Both the position numbers and the translations under genes were made by a program. The notes below the pieces were generated by a model. That model ran no database searches and was not told the origin of the DNA. It worked only from the letters and a program-made list of their open reading frames with translations. From JAAZMI01 sp964603615 (lineage in GTDB: Bacteria > Bacillota > Dethiobacteria > DTU022 > UBA8154), in NCBI GenBank assembly GCA_964603615.1, contig CAZRVU010000027.1:1-22852 (forward strand): a stretch of DNA of 22,852 bases. Direction: 5' to 3'. Below, in pieces: positions 7,970 through 15,500 of the stretch (positions are counted from its first letter, which is position 1; the number at the start of each line of letters is the position of its first letter).

Positions 7970-9412
7970 ATGAAAAGATTTGTGAAGAAAATTGTTGGCA
8001 ACGAACAGGGACAGGCGTTTGTGTTGACTGCTTTGTTGATGGTGGTTTTAATAGTTTTGGTCGCTTCGGTTGTAGATATAGGAATGGCACAACTTGAGAA
8101 AAGGAAGATACAAAATGCAGTAGATGCTGCAGCGCTGGCCGGGGCGCAGGAATTGCCGGATGATCAAGCTACTGCCAAAGATATTGCAGAGCAAGTTGCT
8201 GAAGATAATGGTGCAAAAAAAGAAAATGTTCAGGTGGAGTTTCCGGAGTCAAATCAGATCGAGGTTATGTATGAAACAGTTGTGCCGTATATCTTTGCCA
8301 GGGTGATCGGGTTTGTAGATGTAGGGATATCAGCAAAAGCTGTTGCAGAAAAGCTGCCCGATATAGAAGGTGAAGAAACCGCAAGTGAAGACGAATTAGG
8401 GGAATGGTTTGGTAGTGAGAAAGACGATGAAGGTAGAACATCGCTTAATTTTGCGATTTTCTCCAACAATGACATTAAAGCTACAGCTGGCGGTTGGAAT
8501 GTGCTGGGGGATATTCACTCTAACGGTAAGTATGATATGACTATTAGTAACAGCAATTTTGACGGTTCCCTTGAGGCTGCATCTAACAGTGCCTCCGGAA
8601 CTACTTTAAAAATAGTAGGTAGCAACGTTAGTATTGCAGGAACAATATGGGCAAAAAAAATTAAATTGACCGGCATAGATCACGATAATATAAATGAAAG
8701 TGCTGCACCAAAGATTGGTTTACCGGATTTTTCTGAAACGATAAAAACTGAAATTAAAGCTGCAACATTTCCAGAACCGGGGGATCCATTGCCGCAAGAA
8801 AATATAGCTTTAACTGTAAATAACGTTAATTACGATTCTCCCATGTATGTAAATGGTGATTTAAAAATTACTGGAAACAATATTGTAATAAATGCTCCTA
8901 TCTATGTCGAAAATGGTGATTTAAAAATTACTGGAAGTAATATTAAAATAAACTCTCCTATTTATGTAGCAAATGGTGATTTTGATATCACTGGTAGTGA
9001 TGTGTCTGATTCTCCTATTTATGTGGGGGGCAAACTAAATATTACCGGAAGTAATTTTGCAGGCAAGGGCGTGGTTCTGGCATCTGGCAATATCAAGTTT
9101 ACCGGAAATAATTCAGATTTATTGGGTGGTGAGACGGTGTGTTTTTATTCAGAAAAGGATATTAATATTATTGATAGCGATACTTCTGTTCGTGGTATCT
9201 TGTATGCTCCCCAAGGGACTATTAGTATTACTTCAAGCAATCAAACTGTGGAGGGGGGAATAATTGGTAACAACCTGCATCTCACGGCTAGTAATATGAC
9301 GGTCATCGGTGGGAGAGGTAGCTCCGGGCAAACAGAAGATTCCGGGGGAGGGGGGGAATCCAACCCGGGCACTTTTCCTGAAAGTAGCGGTGGCGTGAGG
9401 TTGATAGAATAA
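7970..9412 (+). CDS. TadG-like pilin-motif protein with repetitive beta-helix-like body
   Basis: This 480-residue protein starts at ATG 7970 behind GGGGGGAG. Residues 11-50 match the TadE/TadG-like N-terminal segment: NEQGQAF, one hydrophobic helix (about 16-38), then KIQNAVDAAALAGAQEL, which is nearly diagnostic of the family. From about residue 160 the sequence turns into short repeats (for example DLKITGNNIVINAPIYV, DLKITGSNIKINSPIYV) with alternating hydrophobic residues and Asn/Gly turns, suggestive of a right-handed beta-helix like bactofilin or pectate-lyase folds. It ends in a Gly/Ser-rich tail (DSGGGGESNPG). The DNA is visibly more AT-rich than the neighbours, so separate ancestry is possible. 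A membrane-tethered, outward-facing surface protein is the likely role; the exact function is unknown. Confidence 0.8.
   Translation: MKRFVKKIVGNEQGQAFVLTALLMVVLIVLVASVVDIGMAQLEKRKIQNAVDAAALAGAQELPDDQATAKDIAEQVAEDNGAKKENVQVEFPESNQIEVMYETVVPYIFARVIGFVDVGISAKAVAEKLPDIEGEETASEDELGEWFGSEKDDEGRTSLNFAIFSNNDIKATAGGWNVLGDIHSNGKYDMTISNSNFDGSLEAASNSASGTTLKIVGSNVSIAGTIWAKKIKLTGIDHDNINESAAPKIGLPDFSETIKTEIKAATFPEPGDPLPQENIALTVNNVNYDSPMYVNGDLKITGNNIVINAPIYVENGDLKITGSNIKINSPIYVANGDFDITGSDVSDSPIYVGGKLNITGSNFAGKGVVLASGNIKFTGNNSDLLGGETVCFYSEKDINIIDSDTSVRGILYAPQGTISITSSNQTVEGGIIGNNLHLTASNMTVIGGRGSSGQTEDSGGGGESNPGTFPESSGGVRLIE
8831..9058 (+). repeat. degenerate about 60-bp tandem repeats inside the TadG-like gene
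   Basis: AAATGGTGAT recurs at 8851, 8911 and 8971, giving an exact 60-base period (20 codons), and the block AAATGGTGATTTAAAAATTA is identical in the first two copies. A fourth, slightly shorter copy (GGCAAACTAAATATTACCGG) follows. Each unit encodes one turn-like pattern ending in PIYV. The near-identity at DNA level suggests recent duplication inside the gene. Confidence 0.85.
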
Positions 9413-9464
9413 TTGGGTAACTATCAAAACCAAAATTATTCCTTAGAGATGGGGAAGCGGTTTT

Positions 9465-9499
9465 CCCGGAAGCAAAACAGCCTTCCGGGTTATTTTTTT
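9465..9499 (+). terminator. intrinsic terminator after the TadG-like gene
   Basis: CCCGGAAG (9465-9472) pairs perfectly with CTTCCGGG (9482-9489), an 8-bp GC-rich stem with a 9-base loop, followed directly by TTATTTTTTT. It ends the pilT/TadG-like transcription unit. Confidence 0.88.
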
Positions 9500-9531
9500 C
9501 CCAAAACCAGGAATCAAAGACAGCGTTGCTA

Positions 9532-9540
9532 TGATATAAT
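9532..9540 (+). promoter_or_regulatory. extended -10 promoter
   Basis: TGATATAAT matches the extended -10 pattern TGnTATAAT with a perfect TATAAT hexamer at 9535-9540. No good -35 lies 17 bases upstream, as is common for extended -10 promoters. It follows the terminator and precedes the decayed nucleotidyltransferase and the phosphoglycerate mutase, and could drive both. Confidence 0.6.
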
Positions 9541-9569
9541 GTTTTTACAAAAGGCAGGGGGGAAAGTTT

Positions 9570-9862
9570 GTGCTTACTCCGGAACAAATTAAAAATTATA
9601 GATCTGGATGGAAAAAGAGGCTAAAGGCTAAAGAAGACGCTCTCCAGCTCAGGCACGAATCGGCTTTAAAAAAAGCCGGGGAAATGGCGCGGGTGTTAAA
9701 GGATAAATATGAAATAAAAAAAGTTGTCCTTTTCGGCTCAGCCGCATAAGATGGAGGCTATCGTTCGAAAACTTTAAACCTGACAATGATAAGGCTTGCA
9801 TATTACCAGAAGTATGGTTAAATCCTGCTTTTTTGTCAAAAAGGAAGGAGTATCCACTTTGA
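9570..9862 (+). pseudogene. frameshifted MNT-type nucleotidyltransferase remnant
   Basis: A GTG at 9570, 5 bases after a GGGGGGAAAG ribosome binding site, opens a 59-codon frame ending ALKKAGEMARVLKDKY, then VVLFGSAA and TAA at 9747-9749. FGSAA is the Gly-Ser motif of the MNT (minimal nucleotidyltransferase) fold, which should be followed by ARG and a DxD metal motif. Exactly there the frame breaks: reading on from 9749 in another frame gives RWRLSFENFKPDND, then KACILPEVWLNPAF, ending at TGA 9860-9862. A one-base deletion or two-base insertion near 9747 therefore restores GSAAR...FENFKPDND, a normal-looking active-site segment, although the expected IDL after the DxD is missing. The gene is probably inactive. 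MNT proteins often pair with HEPN toxins; no partner is visible here. Confidence 0.65.
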
Positions 9863-11064
9863 AATATGTGGTGATTTTAGGGGATGGTATGCCCGACGAA
9901 CCTCTGGAGGAGCTGGAGGGAAAGACGCCTTTGCAGTACGCCCGGACGCCCTGGCTGGATCGGTTGGCATCTTGCGGGGAAGTGGGCCTGGCACGGACCG
10001 TGCCGCCGGGGATGCCGCCGGGCAGTGATGTGGCCAACCTTTCGGTGCTGGGCTATGATCCCGAAAAATATTATACCGGGCGCTCCCCGTTGGAAGCGGT
10101 GGCCATGGGTGTGGAGTTGGAGCAAAGGGATCTGGCTTTTCGTTGCAACCTGGTGACGCTTTCGGCGGAGGAACCTTATGCAGAAAAAAGGATGCTGGAT
10201 TATAGTGCCGGTGAAATCGGCACGGAGGAGGCCGGGGAGCTGTTGGCTGCGGTGGGGCAAACTTTCGGCAATGAAACTTTTCGTTTTTATGCCGGAGTGA
10301 GCTACCGGCACCTGCTGGTTTGGCGGGGAGGCCCTGCCGGTTTTGAGCTGACGCCGCCCCACGATATTTTGGGGCAAAAAATTACGGACTATCTGCCCCG
10401 GGGTAAAAAAAGCGATGTATTAAAGGAATTTATGCAAAAAAGTAACGCTTTCCTACCCGGGCATCCCGTGAACCAGGCACGCCTGGCGCGAGGTTTGCGG
10501 CCGGCCAACTCTATCTGGTTGTGGGGGGAAGGGCAAAAACCACGTCTGGACAGCTTTGTGGCCAAATATGGCCTGGCGGGGGCAGTAGTTTCCGCGGTGG
10601 ATCTAATCAAAGGTTTGGGGCTGCTGGCCGGTTTAAAAGTGGTAATGGTTCCCGGTGCTACGGGCAATATCCATACCAATTTTGCAGGCAAGGCCCGGGG
10701 AGCCTTCCAGGCGCTGCAAGAAGGTTGTGATTTTGTTTTTATTCACGTGGAGGCCCCCGATGAGGCCGGCCACCAGGGGGAGTGGGAAGTAAAGGTGCAA
10801 GCCATTGAAAAGCTCGATGCCCTGGTGGTGGGGGAGATGCTGCGCGGGTTGGAGGAATTTCCGGATTACAGGTTGATGGTCCTGGCGGATCATCCCACAC
10901 CGCTGCGTCTGCGCACGCATACGTCGGACCCCGTGCCCTTTTGCATCTATAACAAAGGGGACGTCGTGAAAAACCGGCAGGGCGAGTTGAGCGAGAGCTT
11001 TGCCGCGCAAGGAACTTATATCGAAAAAGGCCATACCTTAATGGACTATTTTCTTCGCAAATGA
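9859..11064 (+). CDS. apgM: 2,3-bisphosphoglycerate-independent phosphoglycerate mutase, archaeal type
   Basis: This is a 401-residue metal-dependent enzyme of the alkaline-phosphatase superfamily that interconverts 3- and 2-phosphoglycerate in glycolysis and gluconeogenesis in the cytoplasm. Visible active-site pieces are LGDGMPDEP at the N-terminus (metal-ligand D9), S56 in PPGSDVANLSVLGYDP (the phosphorylated serine position), D301 and H305 in DEAGHQGE, D344-H345 in ADHPTP and H354 in RTHTSDPVPF. Length is normal for the archaeal-type (aPGM) family and shorter than the roughly 510-residue bacterial GpmI. The start is taken as TTG at 9859, 8 bases after AAGGAAGGAG; the longer upstream reading would lie in the pseudogene and lacks a ribosome binding site. 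It shares 4 bases with the pseudogene end. Confidence 0.93.
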   Translation: MKYVVILGDGMPDEPLEELEGKTPLQYARTPWLDRLASCGEVGLARTVPPGMPPGSDVANLSVLGYDPEKYYTGRSPLEAVAMGVELEQRDLAFRCNLVTLSAEEPYAEKRMLDYSAGEIGTEEAGELLAAVGQTFGNETFRFYAGVSYRHLLVWRGGPAGFELTPPHDILGQKITDYLPRGKKSDVLKEFMQKSNAFLPGHPVNQARLARGLRPANSIWLWGEGQKPRLDSFVAKYGLAGAVVSAVDLIKGLGLLAGLKVVMVPGATGNIHTNFAGKARGAFQALQEGCDFVFIHVEAPDEAGHQGEWEVKVQAIEKLDALVVGEMLRGLEEFPDYRLMVLADHPTPLRLRTHTSDPVPFCIYNKGDVVKNRQGELSESFAAQGTYIEKGHTLMDYFLRK

Positions 11065-11209
11065 ACTGGAAAGGCTAGTGTGCGAAGGGCGTACTTCTAA
11101 GCAATATTGGGGAGCATGATCGAACCTTGAAAGATCCCTAAATATTTTTGTTTTGTTGTCATCAAAAATACGAAGGGTTTGGAAATTGAGGGCTTAAGGG
11201 TGTGTTTTT

Positions 11210-14200
11210 ATGAGTTTGCGGCTTGTTTTGGGCCGGGCCGGCCAGGGCAAGAGTGGGTTTTGCCAGCAGGAGATCGGCGCGGCGTTAAAAGAAAATCCGG
11301 CCGGGCCCCCGCTGCTTTATATTGTTCCGGAGCAGGCTACTTTTCAAGCGGAGTATGCTTTGTTTGCCGCTTCGGGGCTGGGCGGGTCCATGCGGGCGCA
11401 GGTGTTCAGTTTTCGTCGTCTCGCCTGGAAGGTGCTGCAAGAGGTGGGCGGGGGCAAACGCCTTTTTATCGATGATCTGGGCAAGAGCATGGTCTTGCGT
11501 AAGGTTTTGGAGAAGCGTCGCTCCGGGCTAAGAGTTTTTAAGCATGCCGGGGAACAGGGCGGGGTGCTGGAAAACCTTGTGGGATTGTCCAACGAGTTGA
11601 AGCGCGCCGGTGTTACGGTTTCCCAGCTCGGGAAGATTTTTTCCGGGCGTTTGGCGGCCGGGGAGCAGTTGCCGGTTTTATTTAAGGAAAAGGTGGGCGA
11701 TCTTCTTCTCATCCTGACAGCGATGGCGGAAGAATTGGGCGAGCAGTACCTCGATGCGGAGGATTACCTCGATCTGCTGGTGGCCCAGGCCGGGCACTCC
11801 TCCTTTTTAAAGGGGGCGGCAATCTGGGTGGACGGTTTCCACCAGTTTACCAACCAGGAATACGGGGTGCTGGCGGGGCTTCTCCGTTTTGCGCAGATGA
11901 TGACGGTAACGCTTTGTTTCGGTGGGAAGCGCGGGCCGGGTGGGCAACTGGATGGACAACCACACGAACAACCGGGCGGGCAACAAGATGAAGATCTAGA
12001 TGAACGATTGGATGGACTGCTAGATGAACTGGATCTTTTTTATCCCGTAGCCCGGACTTACCAGAAGTTGCTGCAAATGGCTGCCGCCTGTCGCTTTCCT
12101 GTGGAAAAAATCTATTTGCATGAACACGGCCAATCACGCTTTGCTGGCCGGCTGGAGCCGGCCCATTTGGAAGAGAACCTGTTCTACTATCCGGTTAGGC
12201 CTTATTCCGGCAGGTACGCTGGCTTTCTGCGGCTGGCGTCAGCTCCCAACCGCCGCTGTGAAGTAGAATCCCTGGCCCGGGAGATCATCCGGCGTGCCCG
12301 CGATGAAAACTACCGCTGGCGCGATCTGGCGGTGATTTGCAGTAGTTTGGACGACTACCGGGAGATAATTGCCACGATTTTTGGAGATTATGATCTTCCC
12401 TTTTTCCTCGATCAGGCGCGTTCCGTTTTGCACCACCCCCTCGTCGAATTTATCCGTTCTGCTTTGGAGGTTGTCAATCGCAACTGGCGTTACAGTGCTG
12501 TTTTCCATTGTTTTAAAACGGAGTTCCTTTTTCCTTTGGTGCAGGAGAAGGAGGAGCAGCAAAAATGGCGGGAGAGAACAGATCAACTGGAAAATTATGT
12601 GCTGGCTTTCGGTATACAGGGGGGGCACTGGCGGCAGGCGGGGCCCTGGCAATTCCTGTCAAGGGATACCTTGGATTACGTGGAGGCACAGGCAAAGGAA
12701 GAGGCAGGGGAACAGGCCCGGGCCGGAGGAAAGAAATTATTATCCGGCGAGGAACGAATCCGGGAAAAGGATTTATCGTCCAGGGAGGGGCAAGTAGAAG
12801 AAAAGAGAGCTTTTCCCGGAGGGGGGCAAGCAGAGGGCGGGGGATTTTCGTCCGGGGAGGGGCAGGCGGGGAAGGAGAGATTTTCACCCCGGGAGGATGC
12901 TTACCTGCAGTTGTTGCAGGTTACACGGCAAAAGCTGGGCGGGCCGCTGCTCCGCTGGGAGGAGAAGTTTAAAGCGGCTTCGACGGTGAAAGAAAAAACG
13001 GCAGCTTTGTACGAGCTGCTGGCAGAAAATAGCGTCTGGGAGCGTCTTGAACTCTGGAGCAGGGAGGCGCTGGAAAGCGGGAATCCGGAGAGGGCGCGGG
13101 AACATCTGCAAGTTTACAAAGGGGTCATTGACCTCTTTGATCAGTTGGTGGAGATCATGGGGGAAGAAAAGATTGCGGCGAACCTTTATGCGCGCCTTGT
13201 GGAAACGGGGTTGGAGAACCTGCGTTTGAGTTTGGTGCCCCCTTCGCTGGATCAGGTTTTTGTGGGGGATCTGAAGAGAAGCCGGCCCGGCCCGGTGAAA
13301 TATGTCTATCTTTTGGGGGCAAATGACGGGTATTTGCCCGCTTTGCCCCGGGAAGACGGGATTTTTTCCGATGAAGAACGAGAGATTGCCGGCGGGTGGG
13401 GGGTGGAGCTGGCTCCGGGGGGGCAGCGTCGCCTGCTGGACGAGCAGTTCCTTATTTACCTGGCTTTGACACGGGCTACAGATGGCTTGCGGGTTAGCTA
13501 TCCTTTAGCCGACGAAGAGGGACGTGCGCTTCTGCCTTCCCTGTTCGTTGTGCATTTGAAAGAGCTTTTCCCTGCCCTGGCGGAAGAGCTGCTGGCTATG
13601 GAGCCGGAGCCCGGCAGCGGGAGCGATGCCACCGCTAGCGTGGGGGACAACCGGGGTGAAGCAGCGATAACCGCCGATCCTGACGGCTACGAAATTGCGA
13701 TTCAAGACAGTGCCAGTATATTGGAGCAAACCGCTGAAACATTGCTTTCTTATGTAGCTCATCCCCGCCGGGCACTTTCGCACCTTGCCGTGCAGCTCAG
13801 CCATTGGAAGAAAGGCGCGGCCCTGCATCCTTTTTGGTGGGATCTTTATAACTGGTATGTTGATGAAAAAACCTGGCATGCCGCGGCGGAGAAACTGTTG
13901 GGCGGTGTTTTTTACCGCAACCTTGAACAACCGCTGGGTGCTGCAACCAGCCGGCAGCTTTACGGACAGCAGTTGCAGACCAGTGTTTCACGTTTGGAGT
14001 TGTTCCGGTCTTGTCCTTTTGCACATTTTGCGACTTATGGTTTGCGCCTGCGAGAACGGCCGGTTTACCGCTTGGAGGCGCCGGATATCGGGCGTTTTTT
14101 TCATGCGGTGCTGCGTAATTTTACTTTATCTTTGCAGGAAAAAGGCTTGGATTGGGGAGAGTTGGAGAAAGAAGAATGTTTGCAACTGGTTGACACAGAG

Positions 14201-15109
14201 GTTGAGCTGCTGGTGCCCAAATTGCAGCAGGAGATCCTGCTCAGTTCCGGGCGTTACCGTTATCTGGCCGGAAAGCTTAAGGACACGGTGGGCGAGGCGG
14301 CTTTAACCTTGGGGGAACAGGACCGGAAAAGCAGTTTTAAGCCGGTAGGTGTGGAACTTTTTTTTGGTAGAGGGGGGGCTCTCCCTGCCCTGGATTTGGC
14401 GCTGGAAGACGGTTCCCGGGTGGAGCTGATCGGGCGCATCGATCGCGTGGATTTGGCCTATGATCAAAAAGGCAGTGTTTACCTGCGCGTGCTCGATTAC
14501 AAAGCGGGACGGACCGGATTCAGCCTGGCAGAGGTCTGCCACGGGCTTGCTCTGCAGCTTTGTATTTATTTGGACGTAGTTTTAGCTCATGCTCCGCAAT
14601 GGCTGAAAGCGGAGGCTTTGCCTGCCGGCCTTCTTTATTTCCGGGTGCATGCTCCTCTGATTCGTGCCCCGCACCCGCTTTTACCGTCTGAAATCGAAAA
14701 AGAAATCCGCAAGCGTTATCAGATGAAGGGAATGGTCCTGGCAGATAAGGAGGTAGTCCGCCTCATGGATAATTCTTTGGAAGTAGGGCGCTCTGCCCTT
14801 ATCCCTGTGGGGTTTACTAAGCAAGGTAATTTTTACAAGGATTCGGCAACTTTTACCGCGGAGCGTTATTTTTTGTTGCGGGAGTACCTGCGCTGGCTGG
14901 TCAAGAAGACTGCAAAATCCATCATCGGGGGAGAGGTGGCTATTGCCCCCTATAGTATGGGGAAAAGCAAGGCTTGTACATATTGTCCTTACCGGGCGGT
15001 CTGCCAGTTTGATTTGTCACTGACAGAAAACGAATACCGCTTGCTGCGGGAGGAGCAGGCGGAAAAAATTTGGTCCGGGTTGGAGAAAAAAAACGGTGAA
15101 CGGGATTGA
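11210..15109 (+). CDS. addB: AddB, ATP-dependent helicase/nuclease subunit B
   Basis: AddB forms the AddAB complex that resects double-strand breaks for recombination. The N-terminus holds a P-loop, GRAGQGKS (residues 8-15), and the family opening LYIVPEQATFQAEYALF. The C-terminal RecB-like nuclease has D1078 (GRIDRVD), D1096 and K1098 (VLDYKAG). The iron-sulfur cluster cysteines are complete: C935 in FRSCPF and C1256, C1259, C1265 in CTYCPYRAVC, the same spacing pattern as the 4Fe-4S site known in Bacillus subtilis AddB. At 1299 residues it is longer than the roughly 1166 of B. subtilis, partly because of two low-complexity stretches (about residues 240-277, Asp/Gln/Gly-rich; about 499-564, Gly/Glu/Arg-rich). 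The start is ATG at 11210 with only a weak GGGTG upstream. addA lies downstream after a long leader. Confidence 0.96.
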   Translation: MSLRLVLGRAGQGKSGFCQQEIGAALKENPAGPPLLYIVPEQATFQAEYALFAASGLGGSMRAQVFSFRRLAWKVLQEVGGGKRLFIDDLGKSMVLRKVLEKRRSGLRVFKHAGEQGGVLENLVGLSNELKRAGVTVSQLGKIFSGRLAAGEQLPVLFKEKVGDLLLILTAMAEELGEQYLDAEDYLDLLVAQAGHSSFLKGAAIWVDGFHQFTNQEYGVLAGLLRFAQMMTVTLCFGGKRGPGGQLDGQPHEQPGGQQDEDLDERLDGLLDELDLFYPVARTYQKLLQMAAACRFPVEKIYLHEHGQSRFAGRLEPAHLEENLFYYPVRPYSGRYAGFLRLASAPNRRCEVESLAREIIRRARDENYRWRDLAVICSSLDDYREIIATIFGDYDLPFFLDQARSVLHHPLVEFIRSALEVVNRNWRYSAVFHCFKTEFLFPLVQEKEEQQKWRERTDQLENYVLAFGIQGGHWRQAGPWQFLSRDTLDYVEAQAKEEAGEQARAGGKKLLSGEERIREKDLSSREGQVEEKRAFPGGGQAEGGGFSSGEGQAGKERFSPREDAYLQLLQVTRQKLGGPLLRWEEKFKAASTVKEKTAALYELLAENSVWERLELWSREALESGNPERAREHLQVYKGVIDLFDQLVEIMGEEKIAANLYARLVETGLENLRLSLVPPSLDQVFVGDLKRSRPGPVKYVYLLGANDGYLPALPREDGIFSDEEREIAGGWGVELAPGGQRRLLDEQFLIYLALTRATDGLRVSYPLADEEGRALLPSLFVVHLKELFPALAEELLAMEPEPGSGSDATASVGDNRGEAAITADPDGYEIAIQDSASILEQTAETLLSYVAHPRRALSHLAVQLSHWKKGAALHPFWWDLYNWYVDEKTWHAAAEKLLGGVFYRNLEQPLGAATSRQLYGQQLQTSVSRLELFRSCPFAHFATYGLRLRERPVYRLEAPDIGRFFHAVLRNFTLSLQEKGLDWGELEKEECLQLVDTEVELLVPKLQQEILLSSGRYRYLAGKLKDTVGEAALTLGEQDRKSSFKPVGVELFFGRGGALPALDLALEDGSRVELIGRIDRVDLAYDQKGSVYLRVLDYKAGRTGFSLAEVCHGLALQLCIYLDVVLAHAPQWLKAEALPAGLLYFRVHAPLIRAPHPLLPSEIEKEIRKRYQMKGMVLADKEVVRLMDNSLEVGRSALIPVGFTKQGNFYKDSATFTAERYFLLREYLRWLVKKTAKSIIGGEVAIAPYSMGKSKACTYCPYRAVCQFDLSLTENEYRLLREEQAEKIWSGLEKKNGERD
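11930..12040 (+). repeat. low-complexity insertion 1 in addB
   Basis: The stretch encodes a Gly/Gln then Asp/Leu-rich segment (GGQLDGQPHEQPGGQQDEDL, then DERLDGLLDEL). GATGAACGATTGGATGGA and GATGAACTGGAT are imperfect copies of one short DNA unit. It sits between two conserved stretches of AddB, so it is probably a surface loop. Confidence 0.7.
12705..12900 (+). repeat. low-complexity insertion 2 in addB
   Basis: About 65 codons rich in Gly, Glu, Arg and Ser. The units SGEERIREKDLSS, REGQVEEKRAFPG, GGQAEGGGFSSG and EGQAGKERFSPRE repeat every 12-14 residues with the pattern GQ-x-E/G...F-S/P. The conserved AddB sequence resumes at DAYLQLLQVTRQKL. Confidence 0.75.
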
Positions 15110-15500
15110 AACCCTGTTTATATAAACGATTCCACTGCAAAAATTGCATGCTGCTGCATTAAAACGAAATTTGCTGGGGCGGGAGCTGTAAAAATCAGCC
15201 CGGGAAGACGCCACAATTTTGAAGCAAAAATGGCAGGATGACATTTTTAGGGCCTTTTGCATAGGATGTTCAATGGGCCCGGGCGAAAAATTGTCAGTCA
15301 AAAGGATGCTGATTTCAGCGAACGCTTTGCAAATAAAGTTTATGCAGTAGAACCATATAAAACATGAATCGGCGGGGTAATGCAACCCTGGATTTGCAAA
15401 GCGACTGTACAACCTGTTTAACTGCACCTTGTTGAAAATAAATCGGAGACTACGGCTAGGACCAAAGCAGAAAATATTGGCAAGAAAGGAGGCGGCACGA
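15110..15500 (+). other. long addB-addA spacer / addA leader
   Basis: About 390 bases without a convincing gene; the minus-strand frame here has no family resemblance or start signal. It holds AAAAATG/CATTTTT, a 7-bp stem around 15227-15249, a GCTGA/TCAGC mini-hairpin near 15308-15319, and a perfect 12-bp inverted repeat listed separately. No good sigma-A promoter was found, so whether addA is read from addB or from its own promoter is open. Confidence 0.5.
15323..15403. repeat. perfect 12-bp inverted repeat in addA leader
   Basis: CGCTTTGCAAAT (15323-15334) and ATTTGCAAAGCG (15392-15403) are exact reverse complements separated by 57 bases. They could form the stem of a large RNA loop about 100 bases before the addA start, or a paired protein-binding site. 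Confidence 0.7.

Noticed and set aside
12369..12972. Long alternative frames within addB and similar ones within addA
   Set aside because: They overlap confidently assigned coding sequence in the same direction and arise from GC-rich or repetitive DNA; Gly/Arg-rich translations are typical shadows.
15017..15427. A 136-codon minus-strand open frame over the addB end and addB-addA spacer
   Set aside because: No ribosome binding site, no recognisable motif, odd Cys/Phe-rich composition, and its first third is antisense to addB.
15429..15500. Upstream start for addA at TTG 15429
   Set aside because: It has no ribosome binding site, while AAAGGAGG stands 8 bases before TTG 15501, and the extra residues are not part of the known AddA N-terminus.
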